Source of the DNA: Ectocarpus siliculosus
Lineage: Eukaryota; Sar; Phaeophyceae; Ectocarpales; Ectocarpaceae
Direction of reading: 5' to 3'
Length of the DNA: 38,205 nt
NCBI GenBank assembly: GCA_000310025.1
Contig: FN648606.1
Span: 530-38,734, forward strand
Part shown: piece by piece, positions 19,131-29,798 of the stretch
Position numbering within the stretch: position 1 is the first letter of the stretch
Layout of the letters: the number at the start of each line of letters is the position of its first letter
Notes under the pieces: model-generated
Told to the model about the DNA's origin: nothing
The model's input: the letters and a program-made list of their open reading frames with translations, nothing else
The model's database searches: none
Made by a program: the position numbers and the translations under genes

Positions 19131-22100
19131 CCCCCGTACGCTCCTGCAGAGTAAGGCGACGGCCTCGCCCCACCGCCGGTCGCAGCGGCGGCGGCCGCAC
19201 CCCTGGCGTTGAACGGGTCGTCCCCGGCAACGCCGCCGACGTAGGGCACGGCCTTCGCCTCCGGGAGGGGAGCGGCGGGAGCGGGAGCGGGAGCGTTCCC
19301 CCGGTTGTTGTAGCCCCCGTTGTTGTAGTCCCCGCCGCCGCCGCCGTAGCCGTATTGGTTCGACTTTTCGTACGCCGCCCCGCCGTGAGGTACCGCCGGC
19401 GCCGGCGCCGCTCCGGGTGCCACTGGAGGCGGTCGGTATGAAGAGGCCACGGCAACGTGGGACTGCTGCGGGGGGGAGGGGCAGTGGACAAGGAGAAGGG
19501 TAGTTGTGGAGAGGGCACCGACGAAACGTTCGTTGGGGGGGGGGGGGGGGGGTGGACCCCCGGGGCGCCCCTTTTAAATTTTAAACCAAATCAAGCAAAA
19601 AACCCCCAAGAGGGGTCCGCCAAACCCCTTAAAAAAGCCCTCCCCCGAAAATAAGGCTGCCCCCCCCAAAACCAAAGGAAACCTCCTTTTTCTTTTTAAG
19701 GGAAACCCCCCCCCCCCCAAAAGGGCCCCCAAAAAAAATTTTTGGCAGGGGCGAAACCCCCGCCCCCCCAACAAAAACCCGGGGGCCAATTTCCCGGGGA
19801 ACCCCGGGGGCCCGGAAACCCTAAGTTTTTTCCGCGGGGCCCCCTGACAACCAAAAAAAAACGCCCAACCCCCCAAAACAAAAAAAACAACAACCACAAC
19901 CACCCCCCAAAAGGCCCCCCCCCCCCCCCTTTCCCCCTAAGAGGGGGGGGGGGCCCAAATACCCCTCCCCCCCGGGGGGGCCCCCCCCAAAGCTTTCCCC
20001 GGAACCCCCCCCCCCCCCCGGGGGGGGGGGNNNNNNNNNNNNNNNNNNNNNNNNNNNNNNNNNNNNNNNNNNNNNNNNNNNNNNNNNNNNNNNNNNNNNN
20101 NNNNNNNNNNNNNNNNNNNNNNNNNNNNNNTTTTTGGGGGGGGGGGGGGGGGGGGCACTCAGTGGCTGCGCGTTTCAAATTTAACATCATATCAAGCAAA
20201 GCAGCCCAACGAGGGCTCGGCCAAACCGCTGAAGACAGCCATCCCGCGTAACTAGCGCTGCTCCCTCGAGACGCAACGGAACACTCCATTTCCATTCTAA
20301 GGGACACACCGCTCCAGCCAAACGGCACTCGAGACGAAATTTTGCGCAGGCGCGAAGCCACGGCCACCGCAGCATACACACGTGTGCCAATCTCGCGCGG
20401 ACGCGCGGGGACGCGGAAGCACTAGGCTTGCTCAGCGCGGCAGCCTGACGACCAAAAACAAGCGCACAAGCGCCAAAACGAACAAAAGCAACAACAACAA
20501 CAACACCCGAGAGCGCGCTCCCGCGCCCGCTTACCTCGTAGGACGGAGGGGGGTCCGACATAGCCGTCGCCACCGGGGTGGCCCCACCGTACGCATTCCC
20601 CGGAGCCCCCGCCGCCACCGGGGTGGCGTGAGCGACCGCGACGTGGGGGGACGGGTTAACCGTGGCGACTCGACCCCCGTTGTAGCTGCCGCCGCTTGGT
20701 CGGGAGGACGCCACCGCCGGGGCGGCCGCCGCCGCGCTGCTCCTGGAGTAGGCGATGTTGGGGTGCGTTCCGGTGCCCCCCCCTCCCCCGGATTCGGGGG
20801 TGATGAGCTCGATAATCGCCTGGAGTGTTCCGCCGCTTGATACATTCCACCACTTTGACTCCCCCGTGGCTGCCTGATCAAGTCCGCGGCGGCGGCGGGG
20901 GGGCGGGGGGGGGGGGGGGTTGCTTGCGTGGGTCATTCGACCGCCGGCCAATCATCTCCTTCGACACGATGCTATTACATGTGGCGTTGTGTCCTGCTGC
21001 GGCTGTAGTCCTACTAGGCACCGCCAACACCCGGGCGATATCGATGTTCCCGACAGTCTCATCTACGTAGATGAGTCAGGCCAAGTCTTGCTTCACTCAT
21101 CTCCCTTCCCCTCCCACTCTCGGGGCAATTTTCTGTCGCCGCCGCTGTGTTTCAGGCGGCCCAGCGGTCGGTTTCTCGCAACAACACACCACGGCAGTTT
21201 CACGACAGCTGGAATCGTGCCGCACACCTCTACTTCGGCTTAGAATGGTACCAAGGACAAGAGCAAAATCCTCAGCATCATGCATCACCCTATACCCGTG
21301 CCGGGAAGAGAGACGTGTTAATTGCTGCCGTTGTTGCTGTGTGCTCCAGAACGAAAAATGTGGGGCGATGAATCCCAGAGCTCATGTCGCGAGATGCGGG
21401 GCGAAGGCAATAGGAGGCATTGTCGCGGAGGAAAAAACAAAACAGCGACGATTAAGATAGATAGAGAGAGAGAGACAGGGAGAGGGAGCTAGAGATAGCG
21501 ATTGAGGTGGAGACAGAGATAGAGATAGATATACATAGAGACATAGAGAGAAGGAGATAGCGAGAGAGAGAGAGACACACACACACAAGCAGAGAGGGCG
21601 AGAGAGAGAGCGAGGGAGAGATGCCTTACCGTCTTGAGACCGATGCTTCCCGTCGTGCCGATGATGCTGTCGGCGACCAGGTTGTCGTTCACCACGTCCA
21701 GTACGACGGCCAGCGTTTCGAGGGTTACCGTCGCCGGGACGTAGAAGGTGAAGACGCTCCTGGCCATGTTTTGCCAGGTCGGGTTCCGACCACCGTCGGT
21801 GTGAGTCGAGCTCCGACACTCGCCGATCTAACAAAAACCAGAAAAAACAAGAAGACAACATGGTAAATGGTTGGTTTGCTGTTGTTGTGGCTGTCTTCAC
21901 ATGAAAAAACCGCTCCGGTCTCCGCTCAGTACCTTCTAATGTCCGTCGGTACTGGTCCATCTGACGCGAACGTCTTTCCGTGGTCGCAAACCAACTACCC
22001 AAAGAGGGTTACACCTTTCTAGGACCGAAAAATGTTGTGCATCGGTAATAGAGACCCGTGTGCACCAGACAACAAGGGCGGCGAGGTCATAAGCATCCAT

Positions 22101-24336
22101 AGTTCCGGTCGTGTTGTGCGCTTGAATGATGCCATATGCAATCAGGGCATGCGAGTCGAGTCGACAACGTTCTTGCCGGTAGGGGGCTCGTGTGTGGCCA
22201 GCCAGAGATTCAGAGCGGGACGCAGGGCGGGATCGGCAAAAAAGATGGCGGCGCAAGCAACAGCTCTCGACAGAAGACCGTCGCGCGAGAGTTGGTGGAG
22301 AAGTTCGGCCTGCTCGAATGCAGTCACAACCAAACCTAAAAATTTCGCCTCTCGAAACACGACAAAAAACGCCGTGTACCACTACACTGAGCGAGATACT
22401 TCGCAAAGAGAAACGGCGGGTCCGCACAGAACCCAGACCCTCAACGTGTCTTATTGGCTCCGCTTACGCCTCCAAGGAGGTGTATGGGACCGCTGGGATG
22501 CCATGCTGTTGTGCCCCCCCGCTAGGAGCGTGCCCCCCTCACGGAAAGGTGGCACACAGCAATTCTCTGACCGGTAAAAAAACCTTGGGGGATGCTATTT
22601 CGGAGATGGCCGAAGATCCTTGGGTGGCGGTTAGTGTTGTCCACGGCCAATCGGTCAGACAGAATCTTGCGCGCAAGGCATGACACCGCCACCTTGAAGG
22701 TTTTGCCGAACAGCCGACCGCGGTCGTCACACGTCACACGAGACCAAACCAAAGCAAGGGTGGAAGTCAAAATCGAAACATTGCTACAACACTTGACAAG
22801 CAACCCAGACATGAACAAAAACGAACGACTGCCTAACGCGCTCCCCCAAACATTCTCGCCTTGTGGCCGTTGAACAACAGCTTCGCGCGCACATAGGGGT
22901 CTTGTTTCCCGATCATCTGGACCTTCTTGAGGTTCTGCGCCTGACAGACACGGACCTGCGAAAGAGGGAGCAAGGTGTTATCATGTCCGTGTGCCCGAAC
23001 CGTGTACCTTACCGTGTGACGACCGTAAAACACCCATACTTCGCGCTGCTGTAGAACTCACGGCATGTTTTACCGTGCCATAGACCACTGCATCGCCTCT
23101 TACGCAAGATTAACAGTCCACGACGGGTTAAGGTAGCGGGATGGGACAAAACTCCTCATGCAGGCGGACAGTTCTAGCGGTCATGTACACGGATCAGGCA
23201 GGATGCCATCTTGTTCGGGGAGATGTGAAGAACGACCGAACCGAAGCAAACTACTGGTGTCTTTTTATAGAGGCGCGCAAGCAGCCTCGGACATAGCCGG
23301 CGCGCCGTTCAGCCGCTCTGAACAGGAGGTACTGCATGTAACCGATAGTCGACCGAAATCGCCCACGCCTTCCTACGCACGGGACCATCATCGTACACCA
23401 GCTAACACCCATCAAGCCAAGATGCGGACCTCTAGGCCAAGCAGAGACACAGCAGCTGGACAGTGCACTACACTACAGCCTCCACATGTGGGCAAATACG
23501 TCTCTTCCATGGAAGAAGGCCCGGTCACCAGCTATTTTCGCATCCTCAACGGAAAACCGCTCAGCGCGGGTCAAAACATCCCACGCGAAAATGCTTCAGT
23601 CCACGACAAAAGCACCACAACAGCTTCCAAGAACAATAACGTGCTGCAACAATCGCTTACGATGGAAAAGAAAAATGTTTTCAGTAGCCATACGCCCGTA
23701 CCAGGCTAGTACGTACACACGACAAAAAAAAAAAAAAAATGCCACGCACGAGAGAACCTGGAGTACAGACAGGAAAAAGCTTCGCCAAGCAAAACAAATA
23801 CGAAAGGATCGTTTCCTCCTCACCGTCACCATGTTGACCGGCGCCGACATCTCCTGCTGCCCTTCCCGCCACACCACCATGCCGTTCCTCCCCCCGTCGT
23901 AGCTCGTGTACGGCGAGACCACCGACGCCGCCACCGCGCCCACCGCCAGCGCTCCCAGCCAGGGCGCGAACACCGGGCCCGCCCCAACGAGGCCGCCCGG
24001 CCCGTGAGCCGGGGACACGCCGTAACCACCTCCGTGCCCGTGATGCCCGGGGCCGAAGAAGCCCCCGGGGTGATGGTGCCCCGGCCCCCCTATAAACATG
24101 CCTCTGCCGTGATGGATGTGTCCCCCGGGTCCGCCGAACATACCCCCGTGGTGCCCCCCAAAGCCCCCTCCGTGGTGCCCCCCGAACCCTCCCCCGTGGT
24201 GCCCCCCGAACCCTCCCCCGTGGTGCCCCCCAAACCCGCCCCCCCCGCCAAATCCACCCCCACCCCCACCCCCACCCCCGAAACCTCCTCCTCCTCCACC
24301 GCCCCCCCCGCCCCCCCCGCCTCCTCCGTCGCCCAT
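18914..24336 (-). CDS. C2-domain protein with Gly/His-rich head and PPSY motif, 5 exons
   Basis: Exons (minus): 24336-23824, 22955-22860, 21827-21630, 20873-20535, 19465-18914. All junctions are phase 0; about 565 residues. Residues 1-105 are Gly/His/Phe-rich with GGFGGHHGG repeats, and 121-140 are hydrophobic (PVFAPWLGALAVGAVAASVV). A C2 domain spans about 163-295: VNMVTVRVCQAQNLKK, KQDPY (Asp190), TDGGRNPTW, LDVVNDNLVADSIIG, and WWNVSSGGTLQ. Several acidic positions in the loops suggest Ca2+/phospholipid binding (inference from the family). DPPPSYE (376-382) contains a PPxY WW-domain ligand. The tail is Ala/Gly-rich with poly-Gln (about 541-551). Three introns are GT-AG. The second starts GC at 22859 (or needs another donor such as GTTAGG at about 22845) and its acceptor could also be the AG at 21820-21819. 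Intron 4 contains the assembly fault. Confidence 0.82.
18959..19131 (-). repeat. Coding CAG (poly-Gln) and GCG/GGC (poly-Ala) tracts
   Basis: Within the last exon of the C2 gene, a CTG run at about 18957-18987 (CAG on the sense strand) encodes eleven Gln. A GCC run at about 19100-19131 encodes a string of Ala. Both are prone to length change. Confidence 0.8.
19553..20030. other. Assembly artefact: homopolymer-smeared duplicate of 20152-20626
   Basis: This block aligns colinearly with 20152-20626, but bases are overwritten by their neighbours. TTTTAAATTTTAAACC corresponds to GTTTCAAATTTAACATC, CAATTTCCCGGGGAACC to CAATCTCGCGCGGACGC, and AAAACAAAAAAAACAACAAC to AAAACGAACAAAAGCAACAAC. Each copy begins with a long G run (about 19535-19552 and 20136-20155). 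The pattern is that of a failing capillary read after a poly-G tract, not of biological divergence. It includes a spurious image of the 3' end of the C2 exon 20873-20535. Confidence 0.92.
20031..20130. other. Sequencing gap (100 N)
   Basis: Exactly 100 N, a conventional placeholder length. It is flanked by G runs on both sides. Because the left flank repeats the right flank, the true gap may be zero or negative, with the two contigs overlapping. Confidence 0.98.
21449..21620 (+). repeat. GA/GATA-rich low-complexity tract in intron 3 of the C2 gene
   Basis: GATAGAGA and GAGAGA arrays with ACACAC interruptions lie immediately next to the donor of the exon 21827-21630. On the sense strand this is a long CT-rich stretch beginning a few bases after GTAAGG. 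Confidence 0.85.
24100..24330 (-). repeat. Tandem 24 bp coding repeat and poly-Gly tract in C2 exon 1
   Basis: Four 24 bp units encode GGHHGGGF-type octapeptides (about 24148-24230). They are followed, toward the start codon, by G-rich codons for a long poly-Gly run with periodic Phe. On the plus strand it reads as CCCCCC/CGGTGGTG pyrimidine-rich sequence. Confidence 0.8.
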
Positions 24337-27300
24337 GTCAAAAAAAGCAAACACACACACCGATTTGATTCGATAGGCTAAAAAGCCTGCGCCTCCGTCG
24401 CTGCTGTCGCCTTCGTCTTTGCTGTACCTGGTTCCGGCTCGAGTCGATCAAGTTGTCACACACCTGTTTATTTTGTGATACAATAGTGTCGGACGAGAGT
24501 TGAAAACGCAGGAAGTGAGGCTCATTGGGTTGATGGTGAGTGATGGCGTGAATATACTGGGTTCACCAAGGCGGAACCATGCTTCATACATGCTTGTGAT
24601 ACTTTCAACATAAACCCGAGAGCGAAGCCCCAGCACAAGTGTATTTACTTTTTGTAGCGGAGCGCAAGCAGAAGCATATTTATTTGCTTGTGTTCGCCGG
24701 ATCCAAGAAAAAACAAAATGTAAACATGAGTGTGCACCACTGTTTGCGCATCCTATCCTTCCGTACAAAATGGAGCAAATACGGAGGCGTGTGTCCCTCC
24801 CTCACCCACAAGATAATAAACTCGATACAAGCGTGCTTCCGTCGTGCGGGATCCTTGAGCGACCGATCATGGGGCTTCCGATACCATGGGAAGGAGCGCG
24901 GCCCCAGTCGTCAAGCCGGCGTTCAAGCGCTGTGGATACAAACCAAAACCAACGCAAAGGAATCGGCTCCCACTGCTGCTCCTGGCTCAAGCCAGTTGGT
25001 GGAGGCAAAAAAACTGCTGTGGGTCAAGAACGCTTTCTCGCTTCAGTAGCCCCCACGGACACGGAGGTTGTAGAGATGTAGGAGATGACTCTGTAGATGT
25101 CCTCGCTGCCCAACGCAAAAAGGCGCACACACATCTAAATCGCTAGGGTCGACAATCGTGTTGAATACAGCAGTAAACTGAACGCTCCAGACGCCAAATA
25201 TTGGATAATTGAGCGCTACGTCGATGCCGGGAACCCGTTTACATGTGTGTAAGGCTGTTCCGGTGCACACCCGTAACTCTCTACAACTTCTCTCCTGTCA
25301 CGACACGGCTTTTTGTAATGTCGAACCGTATTATCAACGTAGAGCTTGGGCGTTGTTTGAACGGAGGCGACACCTAGCCGCGAACTGGGCTTCCTCGTGA
25401 TGTGCCAAAACGGCTGTGTGCGAACAACAGCCGCTAAGATCTACTTCAGGGGGGTAGGGGGGGCAGACCGCCACCACCAAATAATCGTTTGACCGGAATC
25501 ACACACACCACCCAACTGCAGTATGGGGCACCCTTACGGAGGAACGGGTGTTTGGTGTGCAGTCGGAAACTATGCAGGGAGGGGAGTACAGGACAACCCA
25601 AGGGGATCATCACCATCGTCGGACTTCGGGGGGGGGGGGAGATGCGCCCGAGCGAGGGCGGGCTATTTATGTAGGAAATCGGTAGCCTCACGTCACGGCA
25701 TGCCGACGGGGACACCGGGAATGCAGAGCGACATATGTATAACACAGGAATGGTACCAGCAATCAGGTGCCAACGTGCCAACATACGATACGATTCTGAA
25801 ATCGATGCAGCATCAGCATCACTGGCGGAGTTCGAGGAGGGAAAGGAGCTTCTGTCCAGTTCGCTGGAGGGCGGAATCAATAGGGGCACAAAGAGAGAGT
25901 TATTGTGAAGGACCTACAGCAGTCCGTACAACATGAACGGACTGACTGCTATTTGCCCGCTGTTGCAGCCCGCCTCTCAATCGACAACCGGTTCTGGCCC
26001 GTGTTGAGCGCGGGGCTGCTGTACGTCACAAAACTACCGCAGCAGCGCAGTATCGCGCCCACCGCCCCGGGTGAACAGAGGCCGCACGCTTGCTGCTGGC
26101 AGAATAGCCATGCTCGCTGTTGCGACCTTACTACAAAGGCTACCAGTACAGCAGTACCCCAAATACGTGAATGTTACATAAGCTGGCTCTGCTTCAAGAC
26201 AACTCCGTTAGTAGACCAAGGTGCCAGAGTCAGCGTTGGTTCACAAGTTGGAGTGTCAGAGAGCAGAAGCGGCAAGAACATATGAGCCAGGGAGTCTGTC
26301 GAACGGCAGTGTTGGTGTGTTGTAGCTCGAGGACCAGCCGCCCATCGAGCCACAACGGCAGAGAGAGCTAGGCACCACCGGCAACGACTTCGCGAGATTT
26401 CGGTAAAAACTCTGGAGAGGAGAGGTGTAGTCGGGAGAGGGAAATTGCACACCCACGTACAATCACACGCCCAGAAAAAAGCAGCAATGGCGAGAAATGG
26501 AAACTATCCTCAGGGTACATACACACTCACCCCAACGGAAGGGCTCTCGTTCCCGTTGAAACCCACGGGCCGCACAAGAACAATGTGATGCAACCTGGGG
26601 AGGAACGGAGGCAACGAGGCAACACAAGAGGAACTTTCGAAATTTCCAGGAGTAAAAGTGGGAGCGGCGGGATTGCAACCGTTTCGGATAAATACTTCGA
26701 GCATCGCACGTCCTGCCAGCCTGCCAGTACTCCGCACTCCGCTTTCTTTTCACGAAGAGGACGTTACCCACAGAGGTTCAACGGTTCATCCGCACCTGCC
26801 AACTTTCTTCTGCCCCGTCATGCCCTGCAACAACAGCACCACTGCATGGCACCGCTTGACAAAGAAAGAGATGAAAAGAGGATCTCTCTCTTTTTCCGAG
26901 TCCGTCCGCGGAACGGTCTCGGATCTTGGAGACCGGTTCCCTGTGAGATATGGGAACTATACTTGTACACATAACGAAGTAACCTCTTCGAAGTTCGCAG
27001 TTGTATCCCCACCAATTTCACAAGATTTAATCAGTCGCAGATAGATGTGATGTGTTGTAAAAGAATCAAGCACCGACGGCAGATTGACACAAGTTGCATG
27101 CGGCAGAATGACATATTAATATAGACTTAACTATAATTATATTATGTCGGAGGCCTGAGACGCAAGAATAGTTCAACCATTGTTGCACTCTAAAAGCAAG
27201 ACGTTTTTTTTCGCGGTCGCCTTGAGACTTTTTTTTTCGCCGGCTGTTGCCCGCTGCAGCGGGCCAGTCTCTGGATCACAGCGCCCCTGTCGCGAGCTCG

Positions 27301-27452
27301 AAACTCCAAAGGCAAGTAGAGCTACAGCACCGTGAATGCACGCAACTGTTAAGGAGGTCCCGATTCGCAAGGGTATCTGTCGATTGACTTTTTTTTTTTT
27401 TGGGATGGGAAAGTTGCTTGTTATTGCTGAGTGACGATCAGCAAGGGTCTGA
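24337..27452. other. Intergenic stretch without a supported gene
   Basis: Frames up to 147 codons exist (for example 25889-25446, minus) but overlap others and show no domain. The start of this stretch is the upstream region of the C2 gene; no promoter motif is recognisable. A G run lies at about 25629-25641. GTACAGCAGTAC-like motifs recur at 25167, 26020 and 26143. Confidence 0.4.
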
Positions 27453-27487
27453 GAGGTGAAGTGGGAAGTGACTTCCCACTTCACCTC
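27453..27487. repeat. Perfect 35 bp palindrome
   Basis: GAGGTGAAGTGGGAAGT, a single G at 27470, then ACTTCCCACTTCACCTC: two exact 17 bp arms separated by one base. It sits in low-GC DNA with no supported gene. It could form a cruciform, be a relic of head-to-head element ends, or be the joint of an inverted duplication. Confidence 0.9.
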
Positions 27488-28081
27488 AAGGGGTATGCAG
27501 ACTAGACTAACTCTAAGAGGGTAGTGTAGGTGTCTGAAGGGTATACCTCCTGGGACCGACCTACATCCTATCAACAATAAGCCACCCCAAAGGGAGGGTG
27601 ACGGCGCATCGTTGTTGCACGTGACTGGTGCCGAACAATAACGTGTGTGGGATGTGTAGGTCTGTGGGGCAGTCTCCCGTGGGTTGTCGAACTTCAAATA
27701 AATGCACAGACGAATTGGCGGCTTTCCGTCGGACGAGGCTCGATTCAAACTCTCACATACATGCATATAGAATTCGTGTCAGTACCGCACAGAGGCCATG
27801 TACGCGTTTGGTGTGTACTTGTCGGGAGCGATAGCTCCCCATGTGGTGTGACCACGTCATAACAGTACGTCACAACAGCAATCTGGCAGTTGGCAAGCGG
27901 CGGACCTCTTGGTTGGGCTGTTCGCCGTGGATTGCAGAGATTCATTTCCATTTTAATTTTTGCAGATCTGCCGTTAAGACACACAGGCCATTTCTGTCCG
28001 GATTTGGGTAGATCCGACTCTTTTATTCTTATATCGAAATGTGGTTTTGATATCTGATTCCTTCGTTAAGACCGACCCTTC

Positions 28082-28350
28082 GTCTGTGCACAGTGAACGT
28101 TCTGGGTTGTTTGTGTGGAATATTGCTGGAAGTTAATCAGAAGTTAGAATAATTGTTGGAAGTTTAGTCAGAAGTTAGTTAGTCTGTGCAGAGTGAACGT
28201 TCTGGGTTGTGTAAACCATTTCATGGAATAATTGCTGGAAGTTAGTCAGACGTTAGTCTGTGCAGAGTGAAAGAAAGAGTGCACATTTCGTCGCGTGTTC
28301 TGTATTCCTCTCCAAGTTAGTCAGAATTTAGTCTGTAAAGCGTGAAAGCG
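28082..28350 (+). repeat. Degenerate direct repeats (GTCTGTGCAGAGTGAACGTT type)
   Basis: Four partial units begin near 28082, 28192, 28256 and 28331. They share GTCTGTGCAGAGTGAA, TTCTGGGTTGT, GGAATAATTGCTGGAAG and TTAGTCAGAAGTTAG blocks in a common order with unequal spacing (about 110, 64 and 75 bp). They lie directly upstream of the zinc-finger-like pseudogene, so they may be the leader of the same element. Confidence 0.7.
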
Positions 28351-28440
28351 TGTTCCAGCCCCACCGGCCCCACCCGGTCACTCTCATTTTCGACATCCTC
28401 CCCTCTCATTCCCGCATCGACCTTCAGCTGCAACATAACA

Positions 28441-28680
28441 TGAACGCCCTCTCCCGTAGCTCCCCAGCAAAGCGTAAGTCCACCCAGTCAGAGTCGTAGT
28501 GGAGAGTCCCGCCGCCCTGTACAAAAGGGCGACCCCAACTGGCCTTGCCCCGGGCCCGACTGCGACGACGGCGGTCATCTTAAGCTCAATAACAAGCGCG
28601 ACGGTAAAGGCAAGTAAGTGTTCCCCTTGCGACCGTACCAACAACCGCGACGAGGACGGTTGTAGCGTATCCTGCACCAT
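28441..28680 (+). pseudogene. Frameshifted zinc-finger-like gene fragment
   Basis: A GC-rich island in AT-richer DNA reads coherently only across three segments in shifting frames. An ATG at 28441 opens MNALSRSSPAKRKSTQ and soon hits TAG. A second frame gives RRPVQKGDPNWPCPGPDC, then DDGGHLKLNNKRDGKGK, and ends TAA at about 28615-28617. A third frame gives KCSPCDRTNNRDEDGCS. Together these have a W-x-C-x4-C, Asn, C-x2-C spacing that recalls C4 zinc fingers such as the RanBP2 type, but I cannot assign a family. The alternative is a live gene using the donor GTAAGT at 28613 as an intron start. Two disruptions within 200 bp favour a decayed copy. Confidence 0.5.
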
Positions 28681-29249
28681 CCTCACCCCGTCGACAACGT
28701 ACCCCAAGCCGTGCCAGCTCTGCCTCACCCTGGTGGGAGGTACTCCTTCGCTCGGCGTCTATTTCGCCATGTGTTGGGTCGAAGCTTAACATAGTCTCTT
28801 GGGCCACGAACTCTGAAATCTGGAAGTGAGTAAGTGTGAAGCAGACACACCAAGAACCCTGTGAAGACAACAACGAGCATGCAACTTAAAAAGCGGGAGG
28901 AGGTGAAAAGACAACCAAGTGTTATCCCCTGTGGCGGTGTATGGGATAGGTACAAGATAATCCAAGGATGCTGAATCCCTACAGAATAGGCGGCAAGTTC
29001 GTTCATCCCGAGTGCTCTTCATTCTGGCAGCGGCCAGGGAGAGAAACTGACTGCAGCAATCCATGTACATACATACATGCTTTCGCTTCTCTTGAAAGAC
29101 AGGCTTGGCAAAAAACGCACCGAATTGTTGCTGCCCTAGAAAATCTTTGTCAAAACCTTAGACTACGTACACAGTCTAGTAGTCGTTTGTCACGATAAAT
29201 CGAGATGACAAGAGATTGGTGCCGAAAAATATGACACCCAAACCTTACT

Positions 29250-29798
29250 TCATACCGACGCAAGACCTCTACAGTTACGGAAAAACAGATTGGCCTCCAA
29301 GGGCTCTTTGTTTGTAACCCCGGGCCGGCCCGCCCACCAACCACCACCCCTCCCTCCATGTACACATACACCAAGACTCGTCTCACGGCGCAGCAAGGGG
29401 CTGCCCTGGCGTTGCTCTCGCCGCTCGCCGCCAGCGCCCGGGGAACGAACGCTGTTGTTGTTGCGTCCGTGGCGTAGGACCAGGACCGCCGGACAGCAGT
29501 AGCAGTTGCGGCGGCGGCGGCAGAAGCGGCGGCAAGGTCGGGGCCGACGGGGGGGTATGGTACCGCGAGAAGGGTCGTCGTCGACGACGGGGTGGGGCAG
29601 CGCGGGATTTTCGAGGGAGCGTTTCGACAACCGCCGGCGGAGCAGGACCAATAGCGGCAGCGCTACCGATACCAACGCCGACACTAACGCGGCCACGGGG
29701 AGGAGAACAAGCAGAAGGAGGAGCACTGTCGTCGAGAGCAGCATCCAAGACCTTCCGCCACGCGACCACTCCCGCGGGGCGTCGCTTTTTCGCCGCAT
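29250..29798 (-). CDS. Possible single-pass membrane protein, 182 codons
   Basis: An ATG at 29798 opens a basic N-terminus (MRRKSDAPREWSRGGRSW), then a strongly hydrophobic segment of about 35 residues rich in Leu/Val/Ala (residues 19-53), then RRRLSKRS and a basic, Arg/Cys-rich tail to the stop at 29250. Third positions of the first 75 codons are GC-rich, and the island stands out from flanking DNA. This would be a signal-anchor or signal-peptide protein; no family is recognised. The second half is less convincing: two other frames are open there, one Pro/Gln-rich on the same strand. A splice (for example at GGTACC near 29567) may change the C-terminus. Confidence 0.4.
   Translation of the reverse strand: MRRKSDAPREWSRGGRSWMLLSTTVLLLLLVLLPVAALVSALVSVALPLLVLLRRRLSKRSLENPALPHPVVDDDPSRGTIPPRRPRPCRRFCRRRRNCYCCPAVLVLRHGRNNNSVRSPGAGGERREQRQGSPLLRRETSLGVCVHGGRGGGWWAGRPGVTNKEPLEANLFFRNCRGLASV

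Noticed and set aside
19574-20379. Frames rich in Gly/Pro/Phe or containing X
   Set aside because: They lie in the smeared, low-quality duplicate and across the N gap, so they are not real sequence.
25446-25889. 147-codon minus-strand frame
   Set aside because: Pro/Ser-rich reading opposite an open plus-strand frame. No start context, domain or coding composition.
27173-27766. 197-codon minus-strand frame
   Set aside because: It runs through the 35 bp palindrome and T/A runs, and has no motif. It is within the range expected by chance in a window this size.
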